Source: Bacteroidota bacterium
GTDB taxonomy: Bacteria; Bacteroidota; Bacteroidia; UKL13-3
Assembly (NCBI GenBank): GCA_027488905.1
Contig: JAIYAT010000031.1
Span: 54,714 to 118,713, forward strand
Length of the DNA stretch: 64,000 nucleotides
Reading direction: 5' to 3'
This document shows, one piece after another, positions 54,568 to 63,827 of the stretch. Every line of letters begins with the position of its first letter. Position 1 is the stretch's first letter. The notes under the pieces are model-generated. The model saw only the letters and a program-made list of their open reading frames with translations. It was not told the DNA's origin and searched no databases. The position numbers were made by a program, and so were the translations under genes.

Positions 54568-55114
54568 GTAGTAATTTTAATTTTAGAACGCCTGCAACTG
54601 TTATAGCATCTTGGTATTTTCCTTGCATCACTTTTTGATATAAGGCTTCAAAAGGAATTTTCTTTAACTGTAGTTCTTCAGTTTCTTCAGGTTCTGATTT
54701 TGTATAGCTTAAATCTCTGGCTACAAAAATTATAGCATGCTCGTCGGTAGCCGAGTTGCTTAAATCCATTTCAAGAATTTTTTCCCAATGTGCAGCTTCA
54801 ATGCCACATTCTTCTAATAATTCCCTTTTTGCTGAAATAAGTGGGTCAATATCAAGTTTTCCGCCACCTTCAGGTATTTCCCAACTGTACTTTTTTAAAG
54901 GGTAACGATATTGACCAACCACCCAAGTATTATTTTGTTCATCTAGCGCAATGATGCCAATCGCTAAGTTTTTAAAGTGAATTAGTCCATAAATTCCGTC
55001 AGTTCCGCCAGGTGTTATTACCTCTTGATGATGTACCCTTATCCAATTGTTTTCGTATACGATTTCATCGCTTTTTTGTTGCCATGGGTTTTTGTTTTCG
55101 TCAATTGGTTCCAT
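54551..55114 (-). CDS. NUDIX hydrolase (ADP-sugar pyrophosphatase-like)
   Basis: 187 residues. The NUDIX box is visible as SWEIPEGGGKLDIDPLISAK followed by RELLEECGI. The first conserved Glu of the box is replaced, and the GGG-x-L-x-x-DP form is seen in an ADP-ribose-pyrophosphatase-like subgroup of Bacteroidota. It probably hydrolyses nucleoside diphosphate sugars. It overlaps the haem-binding gene by 17 nt. Confidence 0.88.
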   Translation of the reverse strand: MEPIDENKNPWQQKSDEIVYENNWIRVHHQEVITPGGTDGIYGLIHFKNLAIGIIALDEQNNTWVVGQYRYPLKKYSWEIPEGGGKLDIDPLISAKRELLEECGIEAAHWEKILEMDLSNSATDEHAIIFVARDLSYTKSEPEETEELQLKKIPFEALYQKVMQGKYQDAITVAGVLKLKLLLTEQL

Positions 55115-55200
55115 AGCACAAATAAAATTATTTTTCGTTTGCCTTATGTTATTAAAAAAAAATAATTCAAAACATTCTTAAATTGATATTTTTGATTGGA

Positions 55201-55401
55201 ATGAAAAAGGTAAGTCTTCGAAGTAAACTGTTTTTTTTAAGCCTCATCTTTTTGATGATGTTTAATTTTCCTTTGCTACAAATAGTTAACATTAAAGTCT
55301 TTGTTTTTGGAATACCCTTGCTTTTCCTTTATTTATTCATTTTGTGGTTCCTAATGCTCCTTATCATGTACTTTTTATTTCTAAAGAAACATGATCAATA
55401 G
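55201..55401 (+). CDS. Small two-helix membrane protein before the sensor kinase
   Basis: 66 residues from ATG 55201. Two hydrophobic helices fill the sequence (SKLFFLSLIFLMMFNFPLL and FGIPLLFLYLFILWFLMLLI), ending in FLKKHDQ. It overlaps the start of the symporter-kinase gene by 11 nt. Small two-helix proteins often accompany SLC5-type symporters, so this may be its partner; that is inferred from position. TATTTTTG at 55187-55194 may be a promoter -7 box. Confidence 0.6.
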   Translation: MKKVSLRSKLFFLSLIFLMMFNFPLLQIVNIKVFVFGIPLLFLYLFILWFLMLLIMYFLFLKKHDQ

Positions 55402-58117
55402 TTGGCTACTTATTTGTATTTCATTAGGCTATTGGTTGCTATTATTTGCCATTGCTTGGGGGGCAGAACGATACAAGCTTAAAGGCAGAAGTCTCAGCAA
55501 CAGTCCATATGTTTATTCACTTTCTTTAGCAGTTTATTGCACAGCATGGACATTTTATGGAAGTATAGGAAAAGTAAAAGATGGAGGCATTGATTTTCTT
55601 GCGGTTTATATTGGTCCAACCCTTATGGCTGTTCCTACTTGGTTTATTTTAAAGAAAATCATACGTATTTGTAAGGCACAGCAAATTAGTACCATTGCAG
55701 ATTTTATCTCTTCTCGGTATGGTAAAAACCTAAGCTTAGCTGCTTTGGTAACTGTGTTTTTATTTTTTGGCATAATTCCATATATCTCTTTGCAACTAAA
55801 GGCAATTTCAGAAAGCTTTAACCTACTCACCCAATCTTCACATTTTATTGGCGTTCCTAAGGGCTTGTCTATTTTTGGCAATACAGCATTAATTATGGCC
55901 ATTGGCATGGCTGTTTTTGCAGTGCTATTTGGCACCAGACGCATTGAGGCCAATGAAAAACATGAGGGAATGATCGCGGCTGTTGCTTTTGAATCATTGA
56001 TAAAACTTATTGCCTTTTTGGCTGCTGGTATTTTTGTTTGTTTTGGGGTGTTTAACGGTTTTGGAGATATCTTTTCTAAGGCCAGTCAAGTGCCTTCCTT
56101 ACAAAAGCTTTTCACCCTTCCCGAGGAGGGAGGTTATGCCAATTGGTTTTGGACATGTGCCCTAAGTGGAATGGCAGTTATATTTCTCCCTAGACAATTT
56201 CAGGTTGCGGTTATTGAAAATACCAATGAGAAACACCTTGATAAAGCTATTTGGCTTTTCCCATTATACCTTTTACTCATCAATGTTTTTGTATTGCCAA
56301 TAGCCTTTGGGGGGCAATTGCTTTTTAACAATATGGGGGTAGATTCTGATTATTTAATTTTAGATATTCCATTATTGTTTAACCAAAAGGCATTGGCATT
56401 GCTGGTGTTTATCGGCGGCTACGCCGCCGCTACCGGTATGATCATCGTAGAAACAATAGCCCTTAGTACTATGTTTAGTAACCATTTGGTAATTCCTATG
56501 CTTTTGGCAATGGACCCAGGAAATGCCAAATTGCATGATAACCTTAGTCGTGTTATTATTCATTCTAGAAGAGCTGGAATAATCATAACACTTACAGCTG
56601 CATACCTTTATTACAAAGCCATTAGTGGACATTACTCTTTAGTTTCTATTGGTCTAATTTCTTTTGTTTCAGTTGCGCAATTAATGCCTGCAATAATTGG
56701 CGGAATCTTTTGGAAAAAGGGAAATAAGCTAGGAGCCTTGGTTGGTATAATTTTAGGTTTTCTGATTTGGCTATACACCCTTGTATTGCCGTCGTTAGCT
56801 GGTACGGCTTTTATTACAAATAGTTTCGTGGCAGAGGGTCCGTATCAAATTTGGTGGCTAAAGCCTTATGCTTTGCTGGGCTTGCATGGTTTTTCTCCTA
56901 TTGTCCATAGTCTTTTTTGGAGTATGCTGCTCAACCTTTCAGCGTATATTGGGTTTTCTGTGTTCTCGGTTCAAACCGTAACCGAACAAAACCAAGCAGA
57001 GATATTTGTGGAGGTTAACCGCTATGCACCACTTTTAGAGAGTACCAGTTCTTGGAAAGGCACTGCTTATATGCCAGACATCACCTCCTTGTTAGCTAAT
57101 TTTTTGGGTTCGGTTCGAACCAACCAAGCTATTCATGCATTTGCACAGCGAAATAATATTAACTTAAATGAGAACAAGGCCGACCCCAAATTGGTGGCTT
57201 ATGCAGAGCGTGTATTGTCTGGAATTATAGGTTCCGCATCTGCACGAATAATGGTGTCGGCAACCGTAAAGGAAGAAGAATTGAAAATTGATGAGTTATT
57301 AAATATCCTAAAAGAGTCGCAACAATTGATGCGCTTAAACAAAGAGCTAACCCGCAAAACAGATGAATTAGAAAAAGCAAGGTTTGAACTTGAGATTGTT
57401 AATAGCAGACTCAAAGAACAAGATGAATTAAAAGACGATTTTTTAACCACAGTAACGCACGAATTAAGAACTCCCATCACCTCCATCAGGGCATTTTCTG
57501 AAATTCTTTTTGATAACGAAGACCTAGAAGTAGAAGAAAGAAGGCAATATTTAGGCATTATAATTAAAGAAACAGAAAGAATTTCTCGGCTCATTTCACA
57601 GGTATTGGATTTAGAGAAATATGATTCAGGCAAACAAAAACTGATAACCCAAAAGGTGGATTTAAAATCTCTAGTGGAACAAAGTGCTATCTCAATAGAT
57701 CAGTTATTGCGTGAAAAGAATATTGTCATTATCAAAGATTTTAAACCTTGTGTGCATGACGTATTTATTGACGAAGATAAGATACAGCAAGTGCTAATTA
57801 ACCTGCTTTCTAACGCCATTAAATTTACCAAAGATGAAATTGTTTTAAAGCTTAGGTTTACAGATACGCATTGGTTGCTTTATGTAGAAGACAACGGCGC
57901 TGGTATACCTGAAGAATTAAGGGACCTCATTTTTGAAAAGTTTTATCAAGCTAAAAATCAAACCATTCGAAAGCCAAAAGGAAGTGGCTTGGGCTTGGCT
58001 ATTTCTAAACGTATTATGGAATTGCACCAAGGTAACTTGGTTTTAATTGATAAACCAAAAAGCGGTGCAGTCTTTCTGTTGGAGGTTCCATATAATCCTT
58101 TAAATTTGCCCTCGTAA
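55391..58117 (+). CDS. Sodium/solute symporter-fused sensor histidine kinase (CrbS/CbrA-like)
   Basis: 908 residues. The N-terminal half (about 1-520) is an SLC5-type symporter with about 13 membrane helices (STIADFISSRYGKNLSLAAL; FIGGYAAATGMIIVETIALS). A linker and coiled coil follow (about 620-680), then a HisKA domain with the phosphorylated His690 in FLTTVTHELRTPITS and an ATPase domain with N-box LINLLSNAIKFT, VEDNGAGIP and GSGLGLAI. This matches CrbS/CbrA, which sense nutrients and control acetate use. A receiver gene starts on its last base and acs follows. A local GC-rich hairpin lies at 56413-56428; GGTTCAAACC is at 56968-56977. Confidence 0.92.
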   Translation: MINSWLLICISLGYWLLLFAIAWGAERYKLKGRSLSNSPYVYSLSLAVYCTAWTFYGSIGKVKDGGIDFLAVYIGPTLMAVPTWFILKKIIRICKAQQISTIADFISSRYGKNLSLAALVTVFLFFGIIPYISLQLKAISESFNLLTQSSHFIGVPKGLSIFGNTALIMAIGMAVFAVLFGTRRIEANEKHEGMIAAVAFESLIKLIAFLAAGIFVCFGVFNGFGDIFSKASQVPSLQKLFTLPEEGGYANWFWTCALSGMAVIFLPRQFQVAVIENTNEKHLDKAIWLFPLYLLLINVFVLPIAFGGQLLFNNMGVDSDYLILDIPLLFNQKALALLVFIGGYAAATGMIIVETIALSTMFSNHLVIPMLLAMDPGNAKLHDNLSRVIIHSRRAGIIITLTAAYLYYKAISGHYSLVSIGLISFVSVAQLMPAIIGGIFWKKGNKLGALVGIILGFLIWLYTLVLPSLAGTAFITNSFVAEGPYQIWWLKPYALLGLHGFSPIVHSLFWSMLLNLSAYIGFSVFSVQTVTEQNQAEIFVEVNRYAPLLESTSSWKGTAYMPDITSLLANFLGSVRTNQAIHAFAQRNNINLNENKADPKLVAYAERVLSGIIGSASARIMVSATVKEEELKIDELLNILKESQQLMRLNKELTRKTDELEKARFELEIVNSRLKEQDELKDDFLTTVTHELRTPITSIRAFSEILFDNEDLEVEERRQYLGIIIKETERISRLISQVLDLEKYDSGKQKLITQKVDLKSLVEQSAISIDQLLREKNIVIIKDFKPCVHDVFIDEDKIQQVLINLLSNAIKFTKDEIVLKLRFTDTHWLLYVEDNGAGIPEELRDLIFEKFYQAKNQTIRKPKGSGLGLAISKRIMELHQGNLVLIDKPKSGAVFLLEVPYNPLNLPS

Positions 58118-58488
58118 TGAGCAATCCCAAGAGCGTATTAATTGCCGATGATGAGCCAAATATTTTATTGTCATTAGAGTTTCTAATGCGTAAAAAGGGT
58201 TATGAAGTTTTTATCGCGAGAAATGGATCGGAAGCAATAGAAATTATTAAAAAAGAGAAACTCGATGTGGCTGTTTTAGATATCATGATGCCTGATGTTG
58301 ATGGTTATCAAATCTGTAAGTATATCAAAGAAACTGAATCCTATGCTCAGTGCAAGGTGTTGTTTTTATCTGCCAAGTCAAAAGAAGCAGACATCGAAAA
58401 GGGCTTCGCAATGGGTGCTGACGCCTACCTCACAAAACCGTTTTCCACAAAAGAATTGATGCAAAGGGTGCTGGAGTTAAGTCAATAA
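58117..58488 (+). CDS. Receiver-only response regulator
   Basis: 123 residues, one REC domain. The acidic pocket is ADDEP (Asp11-Asp12), the phosphorylated Asp55 lies in AVLDIMMPDVDG, and the conserved Lys is in YLTKPFSTKEL. No DNA-binding domain is present, unlike CrbR of proteobacteria, so the output must go through protein interaction or another regulator. It shares one base with the kinase gene and is 96 nt upstream of acs. Confidence 0.93.
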   Translation: MSNPKSVLIADDEPNILLSLEFLMRKKGYEVFIARNGSEAIEIIKKEKLDVAVLDIMMPDVDGYQICKYIKETESYAQCKVLFLSAKSKEADIEKGFAMGADAYLTKPFSTKELMQRVLELSQ

Positions 58489-58584
58489 CCGGCTATAGGT
58501 AATTAGCAAAAAAAGACAAGGAAATGCCAATTGTGCTTCCTTACTTTGAATGAGAAAATGGTTAAACGCTTAATTTAAAATCTC

Positions 58585-60489
58585 ATGCTACCACTCATTC
58601 AATCTTTTGATGCCTACCAAGAAGCTTATCAAAAAAGTGTCCAAGACCCAGAAGGATTTTGGGCCGAAATAGCCCAAAGTTTTCAATGGAAGAAAACTTG
58701 GGAGCAAGTATTGCGATGGAACTTTACTGAGCCTAAGATAGAATGGTTTAAAGGAGGGAAATTAAATATTACTGAAAATTGTTTAGACCGTCACATGGTA
58801 ACTCGCTCAGAACAGACAGCAATTATTTGGGAGCCAAATGATCCAAAAGATGCAGCTAGAAAAATTAGTTATGGGCAATTGTTTACTGAGGTAAAAAAGT
58901 TCTCAAATGTATTATTGGGATTAGGAATTAAGAAAGGCGACAGAGTTTGTATTTATATGCCTATGGTGCCCGAAGCTGCAGTTGCCATGCTAGCTTGCGC
59001 GCGTGTTGGTGCAATTCATTCTGTGGTTTTTGCAGGCTTTTCTTCACAGTCGCTTGCAGATAGAATGAATGATGCTGAGTGTAATCTTTTGATTACTGCA
59101 GATGGTATGGTTAGAGGCGAAAAGAAAATCGAACTTAAGCAAATTGCAGATGAAGCCATGTTGCTTTCTCCTTCAGTAAAAAAATGTGTGGTCTTTAATC
59201 ACAAGAACTTTTCTATTGGTATGCGTGCAGAAAGAGATTTCTTCTGGACAGATTTAATGGCCAATGCTTCTGCTACCCACATGGCAGAGGAAATGGATGC
59301 CGAAGATCCTTTGTTTATTTTATACACTTCGGGTTCAACCGGCAAACCAAAAGGGGTTTTGCATACTACTGCTGGTTATATGGTTTATGTGGCCTATACT
59401 TTTAAAAATGTATTTCAATACCAAGACGCTGATGTATTTTGTTGCACTGCCGATATAGGTTGGGTAACCGGCCATAGTTATATAGTATATGGACCGCTTT
59501 TAAATGGGGCAACAACACTCATGTTCGAAGGAATTCCTTCTTACCCAAATCCAGGCAGGTTTTGGGACATGATAGACAAACACAAAGTAAATATTTTTTA
59601 TACGGCTCCAACAGCTATTCGCTCTTTGGAAGTTTTTGGTGAAGAACCATTTGTGGGCAAAGACCTTAGTTCTTTAAAAGTTTTAGGTTCTGTGGGTGAA
59701 CCCATCAATGAAGAGGCTTGGAATTGGTACCATAAGAATGTTGGAAAAGGGAATTGCCCAATTGTAGATACTTGGTGGCAAACAGAAACAGGTGGAATTC
59801 TTATTTCACCTTTGGCCAATATCACTAAATTAAAGCCTGCTTTTGCAACCTTGCCTTTACCAGGTGTGCAGCTTGCCATCGTAGATGAAAAAGGAAATGA
59901 AATTGAAGGAAATAATGTGGAAGGAAACCTATGTTTAAAATTTCCATGGCCGGGCATGTCGCGTTCTTTATACGGCGACCATGATAGGTTCAAACAGACC
60001 TATTTTAGTACCTACCCTGGTAAATATTTTACTGGAGATGGATGCAAAAGAGATGAAGATGGCTACATTAGAATTACCGGTAGGGTAGATGATGTAATCA
60101 ATGTAAGTGGGCATAGAATAGGAACAGGCGAAGTTGAAGATGCCATTAATGAGCATGGTTATGTGATTGAAAGTGCCGTAGTAGGTTATCCGCACGACAT
60201 CAAAGGACAAGGTATTTGGGCATTTGTGATTTGCGATAGAGAACACCATTCTTATGAAGAGCTATGCTCAGAAGTGAAGTCACATGTTAGCCAAGTCATA
60301 GGGCCATTTGCACGTCCAGATAGAATTCAAGTGGTTAAAGCCTTGCCAAAAACTCGCTCAGGTAAAATCATGCGACGCATTCTAAGGAAAATTGCAGAAG
60401 GTGATACCTCCAACCTTGGTGATACAAGTACTTTGATTGACCCTAGTGTTGTAGAAGTAATTAAAACTGGCGCAGAAGGTATAAGGTAG
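58585..60489 (+). CDS. acs: Acetyl-CoA synthetase (acetate-CoA ligase)
   Basis: 634 residues, standard length. It activates acetate with ATP and CoA. Motifs are YTSGSTGKPKGVLHTTAGYM, TADIGWVTGHSYIVYGPLLN, VDTWWQTETGG and the C-terminal SGKIMRRILRKIA with the Lys that is commonly acetylated. It is directly downstream of the symporter-kinase and receiver genes, as in CrbSR-controlled acs loci. It ends 2 nt before the convergent cyclophilin gene. Confidence 0.96.
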   Translation: MLPLIQSFDAYQEAYQKSVQDPEGFWAEIAQSFQWKKTWEQVLRWNFTEPKIEWFKGGKLNITENCLDRHMVTRSEQTAIIWEPNDPKDAARKISYGQLFTEVKKFSNVLLGLGIKKGDRVCIYMPMVPEAAVAMLACARVGAIHSVVFAGFSSQSLADRMNDAECNLLITADGMVRGEKKIELKQIADEAMLLSPSVKKCVVFNHKNFSIGMRAERDFFWTDLMANASATHMAEEMDAEDPLFILYTSGSTGKPKGVLHTTAGYMVYVAYTFKNVFQYQDADVFCCTADIGWVTGHSYIVYGPLLNGATTLMFEGIPSYPNPGRFWDMIDKHKVNIFYTAPTAIRSLEVFGEEPFVGKDLSSLKVLGSVGEPINEEAWNWYHKNVGKGNCPIVDTWWQTETGGILISPLANITKLKPAFATLPLPGVQLAIVDEKGNEIEGNNVEGNLCLKFPWPGMSRSLYGDHDRFKQTYFSTYPGKYFTGDGCKRDEDGYIRITGRVDDVINVSGHRIGTGEVEDAINEHGYVIESAVVGYPHDIKGQGIWAFVICDREHHSYEELCSEVKSHVSQVIGPFARPDRIQVVKALPKTRSGKIMRRILRKIAEGDTSNLGDTSTLIDPSVVEVIKTGAEGIR

Positions 60490-60491
60490 TT

Positions 60492-61157
60492 TTATAAACT
60501 ATCTGCCTTTGCTACATCAAAGTTGAATTTGCTTTTTAATTCGGCCACTGTAAACTTAACTACCTTTACCTGCATAGGAATATTGTTTAGCGGTCTGTCA
60601 AACTCGTTTTTAGGCTGAGTGGATAAGGTGTAAGCAGTATCTAAGCCACGAATAACCTGACCAAAAACAGTGTAATTCATGTTTAAATTCGAGGTTCCAT
60701 TTTTCTTTGTAACAATGTAAAATTGAGAACCATTCGATTCCTTTTCTGGATTATTATCTCTTGCTGCACCCAAAGCGCCATACACATGTTTTAAACTGCT
60801 TTTAAATTCAGCTGGAATGGTATAACCTGGGCCACCTTCTCCATCATTGTCTGGGTTTGCATCTTTGCTATTTGGGTCGCCGCCTTGTATTACAAAGTCT
60901 TGAATAATGCGGTGAAAGGTCATCCCATTAAAATAACCAGAATCTGCTAAAGCCAAGAAATTCTTGCGGTGTAAGGGGGTTTGTTTATACAACCAAATAT
61001 GCATAGGTCCAAAACTTGTACTAACTTCAATCAAGGATTCTTTAGCTACCTCTTTAGGAGTTTCCTTTGGCGTTTCTGTAGGTGTTGGATTGCTTTCCTT
61101 TTTACAAGAAAATAACCATAAAAAGGATAGGGTTAATAGTAAAGTAGAAAATTTCAT
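60492..61157 (-). CDS. Cyclophilin-type peptidyl-prolyl isomerase, lipoprotein
   Basis: 221 residues. The signal peptide ends in LWLFSCKK (Cys18), a lipobox, followed by a Pro/Thr/Glu-rich linker. The cyclophilin domain (about 45-200) has HRKNFLALADSGYFNGMTFH, RIIQDFVIQGGDP, NGSQFYIVT and YTVFGQVIRGLD. It should fold proteins in the periplasm. It is divergent from the TonB receptor gene with a 152-nt gap. Confidence 0.92.
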   Translation of the reverse strand: MKFSTLLLTLSFLWLFSCKKESNPTPTETPKETPKEVAKESLIEVSTSFGPMHIWLYKQTPLHRKNFLALADSGYFNGMTFHRIIQDFVIQGGDPNSKDANPDNDGEGGPGYTIPAEFKSSLKHVYGALGAARDNNPEKESNGSQFYIVTKKNGTSNLNMNYTVFGQVIRGLDTAYTLSTQPKNEFDRPLNNIPMQVKVVKFTVAELKSKFNFDVAKADSL

Positions 61158-61309
61158 TTTTTTATTTTAAGTAAAAATAATGAAAATTTCCAAATTCCAA
61201 CTAGTCCTATTGGTTTGGTAGGCTCATCTCTTTTTTATTACGTTTCGTCGGAAATTGGTAAAAGTTTTTTAGATGAGACTACATATTTGTATCATCAAAA
61301 AACAAGAAT

Positions 61310-63703
61310 ATGTTCAAACTCATGTTACAAAAAAATCTTTTGGCCGCTTTGCTTACAATGCTAACCATGCTTCTAGCTGTGGCCCTATCCGCTCAAACGC
61401 CAGTTGCCACACAAACTGTTAGGGGGCTTATCCTCGACCAAGAAAGTAAACAACCGCTAATTGGCGCAACTGTTACAGTAAACGGGGAAGTTAATAGAGG
61501 TGCAGTTACCGATGTTAACGGAAACTTCAAAATTGAAAAGGTGCCCGTTGGGAGACGCACACTTAAAGTTAGTTATATAGGCTATGAGCCTTTAACAGTT
61601 CCAGATGTAATGGTAACCGCAGGCAAAGAAGTTGTGTTGAACCTAGGCATGACAGAAGCAATCAGTAAAATGTCTGAAGTAACCATCACTTATGACCGCA
61701 AAAAAGACCGCACCGTTACCAACAATGAAATGGCTGTGGTAAGTTCTCGTTCTTTTAACCCTGATGATACCAAGAAATTTGCGGGTGCCCTTGGCGATCC
61801 AAGCAGGATGGCCGCTAACTTTGCAGGTGTTATCTCAGGAAACGACAGCAGAAATGATATCGTAGTAAGAGGCAATTCTCCGAGTGCCATGCTTTGGCAA
61901 ATGGAGGGAGTTAATATCCCTAATCCAAATCATTTTGGTTCAAACTTTAATACTGGCGGTCCTGTGAGCATGTTAAATGCTAACAACATTGCTAAAAGCG
62001 ATTTCTTTACTTCTGCTTTTCCTGCACAATATGGAAATGCAAATGGTGGTGTTTTTGATTTGAGCCTAAGAGAAGGGAACAATGAAAAAAGAGAGTTTAT
62101 AGGTCAAATTGGTTTTAACGGTATTGAACTTGGGGCCGAAGGCCCCTTTAGCAAGAATAGCAAAGCTTCTTATGTGTTTAACTACCGCTATTCAACCTTA
62201 GCTTTAATGCAAAACGCAGGCATTAACGTGGGAACTGGCGCTGCAACACCTTTATATCAAGACATGAACTTTAAAATAACCGTTCCAACTAAAAACAAAG
62301 GCAAGTTTAGCGTTTGGGGTATGGGCGGAATTAGTTCAATTGATTTACTTGGCAGAGATGTTGACACAACAGAAATTAACTTTTATGGAGCAAGAGATGA
62401 AAATACTCTACCTCGTTACCGCGCAGGCGTTGTAGCAGCTTCTTATGAAAAAAGCCTTACTGCTAAAACTTGGGCAAAGTTAACTATTGCTGCTGGAGGA
62501 AATTCTAATTACTATACAGTTGATAGTATAGATTATAATGCTAATGCAAACTATCGCAGAGGACAAGGAAATTTTTCTGATGTAAAATACTCGGCCATCT
62601 TAAATATTACCCATAAAATTAATGCAAAAAATGCAATACATCTTGGGGCAAATCATGATTTATCTTACTTCGATTATTTTAACAAAGACGTGTATAATTT
62701 TGGAACAATCGACACTGTTAGGGTCAAACAAAACGGCACCGTAAATTTATCTCAAGCATATGTTCAATGGAAGCATAGATTTACAGCAAGATTAAGCGCT
62801 AATGCTGGTTTACATTTTCAATACTTTGATATTAATAAGCAGTTTGTGGCTGAACCAAGAGCCGGTTTAAGATATGCCATCAACGAGAAACAAAGCATCA
62901 ATGCTGGCTATGGTTTGCATCACCAAAACATGCCTACGTATAACATTTTTGTAAGAAATGAATTTGGACAAGAAACCAATAAAGATGTAAAGTTTACCCA
63001 AAGCAATCATTTTGTATTGGGTTATGAAAACAACTTTTCACAAATGTGGAAGGTGAAAACTGAAGTGTATTACCAATTATTAAGTAAGGTGCCGGTAAGC
63101 AATTACCGTTCTTCATTTTCAATGCTAAACGTTGGTGCAGCATTTGAACCTAGTGATGAAAGTAATTTAGTAAATGAAGGTTCTGGTACCAACTATGGAT
63201 TAGAACTTACGTTAGAAAGATATTTTAACAAAGGATTTTATATGTTACTTACAGGTTCATTGTTCGAAAGTAAATACAAAGGAAGTGATGGCATCGAAAG
63301 AAATACAGCTTTCAATACGGGTTATGCTGCAAATCTATTGGCAGGCAAAGAATTTGCTTTAGACAAAAAGGGTAATGTATTATATGCAAATTTTAAAGCA
63401 AGCCGCATAGGTGGAAGATACTTTACCCCCCTTAACTTAAGCGCTTCAAAAGACGCAGGCCGCGCAATATTTGATTACAGTAAACCTTACTCAGAAAAGC
63501 AATCAGATTATTTTAGAATAGATTTAAAAATTGGTTGGAGAAGAGATTTCAAGCGTAGCTCTATGGAGTTTGCAGTAGACCTGCAAAATGTAACCAACCA
63601 CCAAAACATCTTTTCTCAAGGATATAATAAGTATACCAATACCATTTCAACTGAATACCAAACAGGCTTCTTTCCTGTTCCAATGTTTAGGTATACGTTT
63701 TAG
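61310..63703 (+). CDS. TonB-dependent receptor with carboxypeptidase-regulatory-like domain
   Basis: 797 residues. The signal peptide is LLAALLTMLTMLLAVALSAQ. Residues about 39-115 form a carboxypeptidase-regulatory-like domain (VRGLILDQESKQPLIGATVT). The plug (about 120-255) contains DIVVRGNSPSAMLWQMEGVN; the remaining residues are the outer-membrane barrel, ending with Phe (PMFRYTF). No SusD partner is present, so the substrate (iron complex, vitamin or peptide) is unknown. A terminator follows. Confidence 0.9.
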   Translation: MFKLMLQKNLLAALLTMLTMLLAVALSAQTPVATQTVRGLILDQESKQPLIGATVTVNGEVNRGAVTDVNGNFKIEKVPVGRRTLKVSYIGYEPLTVPDVMVTAGKEVVLNLGMTEAISKMSEVTITYDRKKDRTVTNNEMAVVSSRSFNPDDTKKFAGALGDPSRMAANFAGVISGNDSRNDIVVRGNSPSAMLWQMEGVNIPNPNHFGSNFNTGGPVSMLNANNIAKSDFFTSAFPAQYGNANGGVFDLSLREGNNEKREFIGQIGFNGIELGAEGPFSKNSKASYVFNYRYSTLALMQNAGINVGTGAATPLYQDMNFKITVPTKNKGKFSVWGMGGISSIDLLGRDVDTTEINFYGARDENTLPRYRAGVVAASYEKSLTAKTWAKLTIAAGGNSNYYTVDSIDYNANANYRRGQGNFSDVKYSAILNITHKINAKNAIHLGANHDLSYFDYFNKDVYNFGTIDTVRVKQNGTVNLSQAYVQWKHRFTARLSANAGLHFQYFDINKQFVAEPRAGLRYAINEKQSINAGYGLHHQNMPTYNIFVRNEFGQETNKDVKFTQSNHFVLGYENNFSQMWKVKTEVYYQLLSKVPVSNYRSSFSMLNVGAAFEPSDESNLVNEGSGTNYGLELTLERYFNKGFYMLLTGSLFESKYKGSDGIERNTAFNTGYAANLLAGKEFALDKKGNVLYANFKASRIGGRYFTPLNLSASKDAGRAIFDYSKPYSEKQSDYFRIDLKIGWRRDFKRSSMEFAVDLQNVTNHQNIFSQGYNKYTNTISTEYQTGFFPVPMFRYTF

Positions 63704-63726
63704 GCATCTCAGTTTTTCTAACCAAG

Positions 63727-63763
63727 AAGGCTGTTTCAATGAAAGTTGAGGCAGCCTTTTTTT
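63727..63763 (+). terminator. Terminator after the TonB-dependent receptor
   Basis: AAGGCTG (63727-63733) and TCAA pair with TTGA and CAGCCTT (63752-63758) around a short loop, with two internal mismatches. The arm runs into seven T in a row, 24 nt after the receptor stop. Confidence 0.7.
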
Positions 63764-63827
63764 GCTATTCTATCTCTAACTGTTTCTTCCTTCTTTTTAC
63801 CTTTACTTTGTTTAAAATTTATAACCG

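Larger units (their letters stand above)
11310..57121. repeat. Dispersed 10-mer GGTTTGAACC / GGTTCAAACC (15 exact copies)
   Basis: Exact copies by eye at 11310, 18236, 23886, 27252, 30196, 33071, 40098, 40178, 42056, 42735, 43223, 47450, 50049, 50462 and 56968. The palindromic variant GGTTCGAACC is at 57112 and GGTTTAAACC at 5550. All 15 lie inside genes, on both strands, and are read in at least three frames (GLN, VQT, FK or GSN). Rough base-composition arithmetic expects about 0.1 copies in 64 kb, so this is a true DNA-level over-representation. Confidence 0.8.

Noticed and set aside
11310..56977. GGTTCAAACC copies as T-arm remnants of tRNA genes
   Set aside because: No acceptor or anticodon stems surround them and all lie in intact coding frames; the only tRNA is at 3319-3391.
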